A stretch of 64,000 bases of DNA from Thiomargarita sp. (GCA_020721005.1 DYNP01000017.1:1-64000); one strand, 5' to 3'; positions 40,515 through 49,741 are shown, numbered from the stretch's first letter. The notes: generated from the letters alone by a model not told the origin. Translations and numbers: made by a program.

Positions 40515-41306
40515 TTAAAAATTCACCCGGCAATAATCGGGGAAAACATCCATCTTATGCGCAATAAAAGAAACCCTTTCCAGTACGGTTAGAATAATAT
40601 TTTGCTTTATATCCAATTTCATGAGATTGGCATACAGGTCTGCTTTGCTGGAGGTCTCGTAGGTGTACAAAATCTCATCCAGGTCTACATATTTGACACC
40701 CTCAAGTTCAACACAAGAACCAGCAACGCAAGATACAGAACAAATCCTACCCGCAGATTCTGAAATGGTAGAAATCAAATGATCCAGTCCCAGTTGTTTT
40801 GCCATTCCTTTTTCCTGCATTTTAAATACTCCGCCTAGAGGGCTATAATCACCGACCAGGGAACCTTTTGGATACCAACCGGTCAATCTTTCCGTGCCAT
40901 TAATAGTTCCCAGACAAATTCTTCCTTCCTTACGGGTAGTCTCTTGGATCATAAGACCTATGAGCCTTGCATCCATAGTGGAGATGTCCCTGTAACTGCC
41001 GAGATTAAAACCAAGGTTTTTAATCACATCTTTACGCACTTCTTCTATTGAAACAACACCAAGTTGCAAATTATGCTCTTTGGCAAAACTTTGGACAAGC
41101 TCGATATTTTCTTCGCTTTCAGAAGTACTAGAAGTTCTAACAGTCAATGCCTTGACTTTATCACTGCCCAATGCTTCTATTGCCAATAGACAAAGCAACG
41201 AGGAGTCAATGCCACCACTTAAGCCTATTAAAACTTGGCTAGACCCTGCTTTTTCCCTGATATAATTCTTAACTTTTTCTGTGATTTGTGTATAATTCTT
41301 GTTCAT
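40515..41306 (-). CDS. NAD-synthetase-like ATP pyrophosphatase
   Basis: The 263-residue protein belongs to the NadE family, which adenylates a carboxyl group and amidates it with ammonia. The PP-loop SGGIDSS is at 30-36 and the GTxNxTE motif at 133-139 (GTINGTERLTGWYPKG). DEILYTYE near 210-217 matches the family's C-terminal part. Where NadE normally has a Pro-Ser/Thr-Ala..Gln-x-Asp-Glu loop, this protein has three cysteines, C189, C193 and C198. No glutaminase domain is present, so ammonia would be the donor. The start overlaps the ATPase stop by 4 bp. A paralog with changed substrate is as likely as the housekeeping enzyme. Confidence 0.85.
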   Translation of the reverse strand: MNKNYTQITEKVKNYIREKAGSSQVLIGLSGGIDSSLLCLLAIEALGSDKVKALTVRTSSTSESEENIELVQSFAKEHNLQLGVVSIEEVRKDVIKNLGFNLGSYRDISTMDARLIGLMIQETTRKEGRICLGTINGTERLTGWYPKGSLVGDYSPLGGVFKMQEKGMAKQLGLDHLISTISESAGRICSVSCVAGSCVELEGVKYVDLDEILYTYETSSKADLYANLMKLDIKQNIILTVLERVSFIAHKMDVFPDYCRVNF

Positions 41307-43300
41307 TTCTTTGATCCCTCAATTAGTTTGGTGTTAGAATTTTCGATAGCTGGTAACATTGCATTTGCAACACCAACTGCCAAGCCTGCATTGTACAACA
41401 GTGTTGCTGCAATAATGCCAAAATTTAAAAAATAAACGCCACCAATACAAATAATGCCGGGAATAATAGTGATGGCTAAATTATTTCTCATATTCTTATC
41501 AAGTTCATTGGCTAAATAAAACAAATCTGGTAAATGAACCAAACTTTTATCCATAAAAACAACTTGAGCAGTATCTGTAGCGATAGTAGATGCACCATGT
41601 AATGAAATTGAAACATGAGCAGTTTTTAGAGCAATAGAATCATTGATTCCATCTCCTACAAAACAAACCGATTTTCCCTCTGTTTGGAATTGCTTGATTA
41701 AAGCAGCTTTATTTTCCGGTAAAGTTTCAGCAAAATAATCATCTACCCCCAGTTCTTTTGCCAATTGTCGAGTAGGTTCTTCACGATCACCTGAAATAAT
41801 TGTAATTCTCATACCATTTTGTTTTAATTTTTTAATAACTTGCTTGACTTCAGGACGAATAGTTGTCACTATTTCAATAGTACCAATCAATTGTTTATTA
41901 ACGGCAATATAGGTTAGAGAATTACCTTGCTCATGGCAGTGAGCTTGAATATCGCTGATGCTTATTGGAATAGGAATATTTTCTAATTCCATAAAATTTG
42001 CGCTACCTACTCGAATTATCTCATCTTCCAATTTAACCTTTAGACCGTAGCCTACTTCATAGTTGGTCTTATCAACAGAAAATAATTGTAAATTTCGTTC
42101 TTTTGCGGCCAGCAGAATTGCTCTGGCAATTGGATGGGTTTGCTTATATTCAGCTGTGGCGGCGTAACAAAGTACTTCCTGTTCAGTATAGGTAGAACAA
42201 CAATGAATTTTACCTATTGCTGGTTGATCTTGCGTTAAGGTTCCTGTTTTATCAAATACAACTGTATCAACAGTTTTTAACAAATCTAAGGCACGTCCAT
42301 CTTTTACTAGAATTCCTTTTTCTGAGGCTATTTTGATGTAATTAAGCATACTGATAGGGGCTATAATTCGTATATTGTAACCAAAAGAAGCCATCAAAGC
42401 AGCAGCCGCACTTTTAACCCCTAAAATAGGTAAAGTAATGGCCGCAATTAATAAAGTTGGTATAGCAGTTTGATCAACAATTATTTCGCCTCTGGATTCA
42501 AGAGTGGATTTATAATCCACGGTATGATTTAAAATATGACCTATTTTAGCAGCAACTGTTTCTTTTCCTGTTTTATCAACACGGATATACAACTTGCCAG
42601 ATATTAACATGGTTGAAGCAAAAACCAGATCACCTTCCATTTTTTCTACAGGTTGCGCTTCGCCAGTGAGTTTATGCTGATCTATGCTGCCTATGCCTTC
42701 CATAATCACGCCATCTATAGGAATCATTTCTCCTGCATAAATGATAACAATATCACCTATTTGCAGTTTGTCAAATGAGGTTTGCACTTCAACGTTATTT
42801 ACTGCGACCCAAATAAACTGGGGAACTTCACCTAAAATATTAATCAAACTTTGTTTAGATTTATCTTGGGTTTTCAGCAATAACTTTTGGCTCGTATAAT
42901 AAAAAATAAAAAATAAAGCCATTGCAAAGAAATATTTCGATACTAATAAGACAAGTGCTATGGTGGCATCAAGGACGCCTGATTTAATTTCCCTTTTCTG
43001 AAAAAGCTCTTTATAGCCGCGCACAATAAAGGGCATATTTAGATAGGTCAACCCTACCATACAAATTGGTAGGAGTATGGGAAAAATTTGACTGCTTATG
43101 GTAAGTGCCAATATAGCTGCTGAAAAAGCCAGATTAGTATTAATCTCTTTCTCATTTTGTTGCTGAGTTAAGATTTGTTTGTTTTGATTGGATAATTTTT
43201 TTCTACGGGAGTTTATACGTTTAGAGTTTATACGTTGTTTTTTAATTGATGTTCCAACGTATAAAGCAACCCCACTTAGAAACGCGCCAAATAAAAGCAT
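41303..43300 (-). CDS. P-type ATPase, P1B-like without CPC motif
   Basis: The 665-residue pump has the P-type signatures TGEAQP (actuator), DKTGTLT with phosphorylated D350, HP in KQTHPIARAIL (a P1B hallmark) and GDGIND. Membrane helices surround these. The transport-site motif Cys-Pro-Cys of heavy-metal pumps is replaced: aligned to ACPCALGLATP is SFGYNIRIIAP. There is no N-terminal metal-binding domain, only a Lys/Arg/Gln-rich segment (25-48) after a hydrophobic start. Ion or other substrate is therefore open. The stop overlaps the NadE-like start (ATGA). It lies 12 bp after the nucleoside hydrolase gene. Confidence 0.9.
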   Translation of the reverse strand: MLLFGAFLSGVALYVGTSIKKQRINSKRINSRRKKLSNQNKQILTQQQNEKEINTNLAFSAAILALTISSQIFPILLPICMVGLTYLNMPFIVRGYKELFQKREIKSGVLDATIALVLLVSKYFFAMALFFIFYYTSQKLLLKTQDKSKQSLINILGEVPQFIWVAVNNVEVQTSFDKLQIGDIVIIYAGEMIPIDGVIMEGIGSIDQHKLTGEAQPVEKMEGDLVFASTMLISGKLYIRVDKTGKETVAAKIGHILNHTVDYKSTLESRGEIIVDQTAIPTLLIAAITLPILGVKSAAAALMASFGYNIRIIAPISMLNYIKIASEKGILVKDGRALDLLKTVDTVVFDKTGTLTQDQPAIGKIHCCSTYTEQEVLCYAATAEYKQTHPIARAILLAAKERNLQLFSVDKTNYEVGYGLKVKLEDEIIRVGSANFMELENIPIPISISDIQAHCHEQGNSLTYIAVNKQLIGTIEIVTTIRPEVKQVIKKLKQNGMRITIISGDREEPTRQLAKELGVDDYFAETLPENKAALIKQFQTEGKSVCFVGDGINDSIALKTAHVSISLHGASTIATDTAQVVFMDKSLVHLPDLFYLANELDKNMRNNLAITIIPGIICIGGVYFLNFGIIAATLLYNAGLAVGVANAMLPAIENSNTKLIEGSKK

Positions 43301-43312
43301 ACTTTTCCCTTC

Positions 43313-44410
43313 TTAATTCCCGCTCTTTGAACCGTCGAGTGATACCAGCGTTTTTAAGTCCTCAACTAAAATAGCTGACATATTAACTTCATCCACGTCC
43401 AAAACAACCCAAGAATTGGCCTCTGGTTTAGCGAAATGCCTCTCACCAATAAGAGTTTGTCCAATTGAAAATTGGCCTTTGGTCTCTACATTAACTTCGG
43501 CTCGGCGGATATTCATCAAAGTTTCCGGGTAAAACAAATAAAACAAAACAGATGCGTCATGCACAAGAAAACCACGAATACCATGACTGTCTCTGCTGCT
43601 TAATGTACTCAGCACCATAAAACTATTAAATTTTTTAATAAATTGAGCTATTTTGCTGCTCGGGTTAGTTTCAAGGATGGAATTAGCTTGTTCTTCGGTA
43701 ACAAGAATCTTATGACTTGCATCCAAGGGTAAGATGACTGTATCATTTCTACTCTTGAATACGGTCTGAGCTGAATTGGGATCGCAATGGATATTAAACT
43801 CCGCATGAGAAGTCATATTGCCACGATAACGAAAAGCACCCCCCATAATCACCACTTCTTTGGCTTTGGCGAGAATACCGGGGCTTTTTTCTTCAGCAGC
43901 GGCTAAGTTTGTTAAGGGACCTATGCTAACAACAGTGATTTCGCCGGGTGCTGCATTTAGCTTTTCAACAATCAAATCATCAGCTTTACGCGCTTTATCA
44001 TAGTTGTGCGACGATTCTGGTAATTCCATTGCTACACCACCTAAGCCGTCATCACCAAAAATATCCTCAGAACTACCACCTAGACATTTGTAATCAGAAC
44101 GTGCAGCACGTGCTATTTCCACATGAGCAAAGCCACCCAGTGCGAGAATTCTACTGGCATTTAAGAAAGTCTTTTGAGGGATAACATTGCCCCCAATGGT
44201 AGTTATAGAATCAATTTCGGCAAAGCCTTGTTTAACCAAACTCATTAGCCAAAAAATGGCAAACGCATCATCTACTCCCGGATCGGTATCAATCAAGATT
44301 TTAAGTTTATCTTGACCGGATGTTGTTTCACTGGCATGTACTACTAGAGGAAAGCTTAACATGAAGCTTATCAATGTAGACAAAGCATAACGCATAAATC
44401 TGTGATTCAT
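43313..44410 (-). CDS. Periplasmic nucleoside hydrolase (IUNH family)
   Basis: The 365-residue enzyme has a signal peptide (RYALSTLISFMLSFPLVVHA), so it should act in the periplasm. The calcium-binding DTDPGVDDAFAI motif is typical of inosine/uridine-preferring nucleoside hydrolases, which split the N-glycosidic bond of ribonucleosides. Further signs are SIGPLTNLA, VIMGGAF and HAEFNIHCDP; the Asp near the C-terminus is in FLVHDASVLFY. I start at ATG 44410, which has GGAGAT seven bases upstream. A longer frame from 44476 runs into MITE copy D and would bury the signal peptide. It is the first gene of the five-gene operon. Confidence 0.92.
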   Translation of the reverse strand: MNHRFMRYALSTLISFMLSFPLVVHASETTSGQDKLKILIDTDPGVDDAFAIFWLMSLVKQGFAEIDSITTIGGNVIPQKTFLNASRILALGGFAHVEIARAARSDYKCLGGSSEDIFGDDGLGGVAMELPESSHNYDKARKADDLIVEKLNAAPGEITVVSIGPLTNLAAAEEKSPGILAKAKEVVIMGGAFRYRGNMTSHAEFNIHCDPNSAQTVFKSRNDTVILPLDASHKILVTEEQANSILETNPSSKIAQFIKKFNSFMVLSTLSSRDSHGIRGFLVHDASVLFYLFYPETLMNIRRAEVNVETKGQFSIGQTLIGERHFAKPEANSWVVLDVDEVNMSAILVEDLKTLVSLDGSKSGN

Positions 44411-44448
44411 ACTAGCATCTCCAATAAATATCAATAAATTTTTCAAAT

Positions 44449-44763
44449 TAGACCTCTTGCAAAAGTATGCAACCATGAAAAAATGAAAGTTGCCCCTCAG
44501 TTAAGAAATGTTGGAGTGGAAGCTTTGGAATAGAGGCTTTAGCCGGCCCCTGGAATAGAGGCTTTAGCCGGTCCCTGGAGTGGAGGCTTTAGCCGGTCAG
44601 CGGTAGGCCCTTGCAATTTGTGTATGCGGGGTGATGCCTACGGCTGACCGGCTAAAGCCTCCACTCCAACCTACCTTTTAGAGCCTCCCCTTCAACGGTA
44701 ACTTTCCTTTTATTTTTTCGTATCCCATCTCTATCGCATCATCTACTTTTGCAAGTAAGTCTA
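44449..44763 (-). mobile_element. MITE-like element, copy D (inverted)
   Basis: It starts TAGACCTCTTGCAAAAGTA and ends ACTTTTGCAAGTAAGTCTA. It runs opposite to copies A-C: the AGTTGCCCCTC arm comes first and ATACGAAAAAATAAAAG-like sequence, read on the minus strand, comes last. The centre has direct and inverted GGCTTTAGCCGG units. It ends 39 bp before the nucleoside hydrolase start, so it may influence transcription of the operon. Confidence 0.87.
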
Positions 44764-44903
44764 TTGTATAAAACTTTCATTTGTAGATCAATACCTATTT
44801 TGTTTATAAGTCAATATTTGACTAGATAATTTTTTCATGATTATAATAAATATTGGATTTTCAAAGATTTAATAAAGCAACATACCTATAACAATATCAT
44901 CAA

Positions 44904-45005
44904 ATGACCGGCAAATTCGAAACCTTCACATTCACCATAAGCTGGTCCACGGACATACTAAACATCAATAGCTTGAGCCGTGGGATAGCCTTTGATGCGT
45001 CCATA
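44904..45005 (-). pseudogene. DUF1566 gene remnant
   Basis: The first part matches 37739-37766 and the second 37920-38005 of the intact DUF1566 gene, joined by an internal deletion of about 150 bp and followed by a jump of about 700 bp to the sequence upstream of that gene. The interval 44764-44903 before it is AT-rich with nothing recognised. Confidence 0.85.
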
Positions 45006-45006
45006 T

Positions 45007-45231
45007 GTAAGTTTTGTAGTATAGATTGGGAAAAATACAATATACTCCCTTCTATTCATCCATTTTCCTGAATAATAGCGAATAATATTCTGAGAATAAA
45101 GTCCTCACTTACTTTTCATGACAAATTATTTGAATTAATTACTTAATGATGCAAAAAATACACTAATTTCGTATAGATAACTGAGCTCTTAACAACAAAG
45201 GACTTGATCTAAGGTCGGCAGGTAAAGGGGA
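45007..45231. repeat. Right copy of segmental duplication
   Basis: Matches 38718-38942. From 45163 on it is the coding end of the adhesin gene. The noncoding part is better conserved between copies than the coding part. Confidence 0.9.
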
Positions 45232-48200
45232 ACTGCCGGTTAAGAAGTGGACAAAAAAAGTATTGCGGTTTATAAAATCTTCCCAACTTTTGAAACCGCA
45301 ACTGGATTTCAATAAATAATGACTGGTCTTTAACTGATTATTCAGTCCCAATAACCCGGCACTGATCTTAATATCTGGAGAATCGATATCAATCTGCCCA
45401 TCAATTCCCAATCGCGAAGAGGCAGTGACCAAGCTATTTGCAGAAGGAATATATTGTTCCGCCACCAAGCGAATATTACCCCCCTGCCCTTCATCCGCTT
45501 GAGCCCGGATTTGACTTTGATTTAACACCATAAAATTCGGATGCCCAATAAGAATATCGCCGCCTTTTTCCAGTCCTCCTTGAACACTGGTGGTAATTTG
45601 ACTGTGCTCCAATATTGTCAATTCACCCACGTTGAGCATGAGACTGCCCCCGCCTGCGCTGACTGCTTCCGTGGTAATGGCACTGTGGGTCAAGCGCAAT
45701 TCTTGAGCTTGAAGACTGATTGATCCAGTCTCGCCCCCATGAATCCGCTCTTGCCAATGACCATTGATATAAAAAAAAGCTCTGGATTTTCCTACTTCAC
45801 TGTGCGCCACAGTCACCACATCTCCCTCTTGAGCCTGTAACTGGTCCCGTTGCGCCATGTCAGACACGTGATATTCCTGACCCAATGGCAACCAATCGTT
45901 CCCAGAATAAATAAAACTCGCCGGATTTTCCTCCTCAACCCACTGAACAATATTCCCAGTCTGCGCCAAACTTAAACTGTGGAGAGCTGCTCGAGTGGGC
46001 ACAACGCGCGCTGGATTCAATTTGATCCAAGTTTGATCTTGATAAACAAAACTTTCCCCACTGCTTGCCACCTTAGCCAAATCGCCATTTTGCAGAGATT
46101 TTTGCTCACCCAAGGATGACAGGGCAATTTGATCGGACACTGTAAAAGACTTGATGCGGATGGGAAAAGCCATATTTCTTGGTCCCAAATTTCGGACAAG
46201 ATAAATAAAATCAGCAGATTTGCCATCGCCAGCGTCTTTCACATGAAAAGCCTGACCTTCTGTATAAGGCATTCTCTGCAGCTCAAACATATTTCTCAAC
46301 TGATTCAATTCGCTCACATTTTCCAAAGTCACACTCGATTCATCCTTAACTTTTACCCAATTTCCTCCTTTATAAAAAAAACGAGCTGGACGACCTTCCC
46401 CAGCATCTTGAACTTCAATCACTTCTCCCATCAGATTGACAGCGTAACGTTTTGAAAAATCCTGTAAAGCTGCCCAGTCTGCAACTGTCGATAATGGGTT
46501 AATACGAAGCAATTGCGTGCCTGTATATACATACTGCTCAGCCTTACCATTGCCCACATCAGCCACTTCTATTACATCTCCGGTAACCAATATTTGAGAA
46601 TCCCGATCATGGGAATTGGCCACTGTATACGTGTTCGGCAACTGACTTTCGGAACCAATAAAAGCATCATTCTCAAGATGTACCTGATCAGCTTGAATTT
46701 TAAGTTGCCCGGCTTTTCCCCCACCAGCAGTAGATGTAGAAATTTGGCCGCGATTGGTCACTATAAGATGTTTGGCTGACAATTCCAAATTGCCACTGTT
46801 CCCCGATTTTTCCAAAATACCTTCAGAAGTCGCATAAATGCCGCTGGTAGATTCATTATAACGACGCGGAGAAAAAGTTTGCAGATAAGTCAACTGCTGT
46901 AAAGCGGGAGGTTTAAGTGGAATCTGAGCAGCATCGCCACTGATGCGAAGAGTGTCTCGAATATCAATTTTAAGATTACCCCCCTCAGCATCATTGTTGG
47001 TGCTGGTTTTAATGACCGCTCCTTCTTTAATAATCAAATTCTCAGCTTGCAAATTGATCTGCCCGGCTCGACCCGCATTGCCCGCCAAACCGCGACTGGT
47101 TGCATAAATGCCCGCCCCAAATCCAGTGGCATTTTCCCCATAAGGATTTACCCCGGACAACGTCACTGTCCCCTTGACCCGCAAAGTGATATCTCCACTG
47201 TCTTGACTGTGTCGTGACTGACCGGACATGGCCCCCGTTGCAATTTGGCCACCGTCTTTGAGAACCAATTCTCCCGCCTCAATTTCAATATTCCCCCCTT
47301 TTCCGGCGACAGTGCCTTCATTTTCAGCATTGGATTTGGTGGCAATTTGACTGATAACCCCCAATTGATCAGCCCCCGCAACGCTGATTTTGCCCGTAGC
47401 CTGAATTTTAATATTGCCAGCATTCCCTAAGCTGAAAGTGGAAGCGTTCAACATTGCTCCATCGCTGATCTCAATGTCTTTCGCCACGACTTCAATATCA
47501 CCCGCTTGACCTTGGCCAAAAAAATTCGCGGTATACAGTCGACTTCCCATGCCCATGCGTTTTCCAGTCCCGCTCAAACTCAACAATTCCTGCGCATGTA
47601 AAGTAAGGTTACCTCCATTCCCAGTGCCATAAGGAGTCACTACAGTTTCAGTCTCGCCTCGATAAAGAATAGTCTTGGCTTCAATAAACAAATTCCCACC
47701 TCGCCCTTCCCCAAAAGACATCAAGCCAAAACCAGACACATCTTGGGAAGAATAAATACCGGAAACCACCACCGAGTTACTGGCTCTTACGGTCACATTT
47801 CCCCCTTGGCCATTCCCATAGGTAATATTGTCTATATGAGCATTCTCCTTGAATTCAATATCTTTTGCTTCCAACACAATATCACCCAAGTCTCCTATTT
47901 GTTTACCGTTATCCGAAGAAAATCCAGACCAGGCATCGATGCCTGCTCGATTTTGAACGCTTCCCTCAATCTTTCCTTCTTTAAGAGAAGATGCTGTTAT
48001 AGATTCTGTGGCCTGCAAGGTTACCTCAGTGCCATGACCTTCTCCCTCCACATAAACCTCAATTCTACCCATTTCCAACAATGCAATCGAGTGAGCCCAA
48101 ATATCAATTTTTCCCCCATTTTGGCTGCCTAAAGTATTAGATCTCAAGCGACTGTCTTGGGCTAAAAATTGTCCAGCCCGTATAAAAATACTGCCTCCCC

Positions 48201-49062
48201 CTGGACCACTGACATCCAACAAAGTATGTTCAGACAAAGTAAGATTACCCAATTGACTGGTAGAGGAAAGACTGGGAGACAAATCCAGTCCCATGGGGTG
48301 TGGCAGGACCTCTCCAGCTTGCGCAACGCTGGCCACATTAATTTGTCCAAAAGGAGCAGACAGGCTGGGTAAATCGGTGAAAATAGACTGTGATTGGGCA
48401 TTTTGAGTAGAAATAATTTGAAAAAATGTTCCCTGTTTGAAGGTAATATCTCCCCCAATCAACGACACCGTTTTCGTTGCCGGCACTCGCAAACCAGTGA
48501 GTTGATCCTGCCATTTTTCAGTGACTTCTCCCTGACCCATCACAGTGATCGGAGCAATATGCTCATCCAAAAAACCAAATGCAGCCACCGGAGCAGTTGT
48601 TAAGATCGTATTTTGAATGGACCGCGCATTGAATTGCCCACCTTCTTGCAAGCGCAAGTAATGAGCTGTGCTGGCATGAAAACTTCCTTCCACTTCCAAT
48701 TTGGCATGGGGTCCAAACAAGATTCCAGCAGGATTCAGAAAGTACAGATCAGCTTTGGGAATTGTCGAACGTAAGATACCATCGATCTGAGAATTTCGAC
48801 CGCCAGTCACTCGATTGATAATCGTCTGCACCGTGTTTGGACCACTGAAAATTGCAGTTTCATCGCGAGCCAAATTAAAATCCTCGAAACTGTGAAATAA
48901 ATTGCCACCCCGTTGCTGTCCCAACTCAGCCCTAATTTGATAGATGGGTCCAAACAAAGCATCTGACCGTCCCAGACTGCCATCTAACTGGATTTGGGCC
49001 TGTGCGATATTTATCAACCAAAACATCAGTATTTGCAAGAATAAGGTAAGAAAAACTTTCAT
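45163..49062 (-). CDS. Two-partner-secretion adhesin (filamentous haemagglutinin type)
   Basis: The 1299-residue protein has a signal peptide (FLTLFLQILMFWLINIAQA) and a TPS secretion domain to about residue 250 (GGNLFHSFEDFNL, TIINRVTGG.. GILRS, ADLYFLNPAGILFGPHAKLEV). A long right-handed beta-helix follows with GNAGNI/GGNV-type turns. Between about 790 and 1110 there is an insertion of roughly six modules of 40-50 residues (GEVIEVQDAGEGRPARFFYKG, GQAFHVKDAGDGKSADFIY). The helix then resumes (GGSLMLNVGELTIL). It should be exported through an outer-membrane TpsB pore, which is not in the window. A GGAG lies six to seven bases before the ATG. Confidence 0.92.
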   Translation of the reverse strand: MKVFLTLFLQILMFWLINIAQAQIQLDGSLGRSDALFGPIYQIRAELGQQRGGNLFHSFEDFNLARDETAIFSGPNTVQTIINRVTGGRNSQIDGILRSTIPKADLYFLNPAGILFGPHAKLEVEGSFHASTAHYLRLQEGGQFNARSIQNTILTTAPVAAFGFLDEHIAPITVMGQGEVTEKWQDQLTGLRVPATKTVSLIGGDITFKQGTFFQIISTQNAQSQSIFTDLPSLSAPFGQINVASVAQAGEVLPHPMGLDLSPSLSSTSQLGNLTLSEHTLLDVSGPGGGSIFIRAGQFLAQDSRLRSNTLGSQNGGKIDIWAHSIALLEMGRIEVYVEGEGHGTEVTLQATESITASSLKEGKIEGSVQNRAGIDAWSGFSSDNGKQIGDLGDIVLEAKDIEFKENAHIDNITYGNGQGGNVTVRASNSVVVSGIYSSQDVSGFGLMSFGEGRGGNLFIEAKTILYRGETETVVTPYGTGNGGNLTLHAQELLSLSGTGKRMGMGSRLYTANFFGQGQAGDIEVVAKDIEISDGAMLNASTFSLGNAGNIKIQATGKISVAGADQLGVISQIATKSNAENEGTVAGKGGNIEIEAGELVLKDGGQIATGAMSGQSRHSQDSGDITLRVKGTVTLSGVNPYGENATGFGAGIYATSRGLAGNAGRAGQINLQAENLIIKEGAVIKTSTNNDAEGGNLKIDIRDTLRISGDAAQIPLKPPALQQLTYLQTFSPRRYNESTSGIYATSEGILEKSGNSGNLELSAKHLIVTNRGQISTSTAGGGKAGQLKIQADQVHLENDAFIGSESQLPNTYTVANSHDRDSQILVTGDVIEVADVGNGKAEQYVYTGTQLLRINPLSTVADWAALQDFSKRYAVNLMGEVIEVQDAGEGRPARFFYKGGNWVKVKDESSVTLENVSELNQLRNMFELQRMPYTEGQAFHVKDAGDGKSADFIYLVRNLGPRNMAFPIRIKSFTVSDQIALSSLGEQKSLQNGDLAKVASSGESFVYQDQTWIKLNPARVVPTRAALHSLSLAQTGNIVQWVEEENPASFIYSGNDWLPLGQEYHVSDMAQRDQLQAQEGDVVTVAHSEVGKSRAFFYINGHWQERIHGGETGSISLQAQELRLTHSAITTEAVSAGGGSLMLNVGELTILEHSQITTSVQGGLEKGGDILIGHPNFMVLNQSQIRAQADEGQGGNIRLVAEQYIPSANSLVTASSRLGIDGQIDIDSPDIKISAGLLGLNNQLKTSHYLLKSSCGFKSWEDFINRNTFFVHFLTGSSPLPADLRSSPLLLRAQLSIRN

Positions 49063-49097
49063 AATAGTCTCCTGAGTTAAATTAAAATAATTTGGAG

Positions 49098-49106
49098 ATT
49101 ATACCA
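49098..49106 (-). promoter_or_regulatory. Extended -10 promoter of the adhesin gene
   Basis: On the minus strand TGGTATAAT fits the extended -10 pattern, 35 bases before the start codon. The -35 region is weak. Confidence 0.5.
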
Positions 49107-49342
49107 GTTCATTAATGAAACTGAAGATTAAAAAACGAGCTTAAAAACATTTACTATTTTCCCTCCTCACATAAGAAGGAGAACGTTTTGAGTTATCCTC
49201 TTTAATTTTCATATTTCCCCGGTCTCAAATCGCATATTCCTATGAATGTTCTGTTCTGAGTGCAAATCTTGATTTGCATTTGCATTTGAATGAGAATGTG
49301 CAAACCAAGGTTTGCACTCCATTTGCACTCCATTTGAATGCA

Positions 49343-49471
49343 ATTAAATCCATTGAACATCTTTGGTCCGTATTGAAGCGTTATGTCAGGCGTTTTCAAC
49401 CGCAATTCGCGTCCTTGACAGATACTCTGGATTTTATTTTCCAATTGGTTCCTCTCTTTAAGGGAAATTGA
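49343..49471 (+). pseudogene. Transposase C-terminal remnant
   Basis: The frame ends SIEHLWSVLKRYVRRFQPQF.. TLDFIFQLVPLFKGN, which looks like the end of a DDE transposase (the Glu in IEHLWS fitting the last catalytic residue). Upstream the sequence is low-complexity with repeated TTTGCA motifs and no transposase. A short relic; the IS family is not certain. Confidence 0.6.
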
Positions 49472-49648
49472 ATTTATTACCAATTTGTGCCTAATTTAAT
49501 TATAATTTATATTTATTTATAATATAAATAAAATGAATAGCATAAATTTAAACGAATATCACTATAAGATAAAACCAAACTACTTTCCGATTATAAATGG
49601 GTATTTGAAAATAAATGAGAAGAGAACTTTGAAGATCAGCCACAAAGA

Positions 49649-49741
49649 CTGTTGGAGGGCAAACAAAAAATTGCAAAGGCGACATTCGCCAAGGGACTGG
49701 AAGTAAATTTTAGGACACAGAAGATTGAAGTTGCAGGATAA
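49649..49741 (+). pseudogene. Rpn-family tail remnant
   Basis: The frame gives LLEGKQKIAKATFAKGLEVNF, matching KLEIAQAMLTKGLEVNF of the Rpn fragments at the window start, then degenerates to a TAA. No nuclease domain. Confidence 0.65.
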
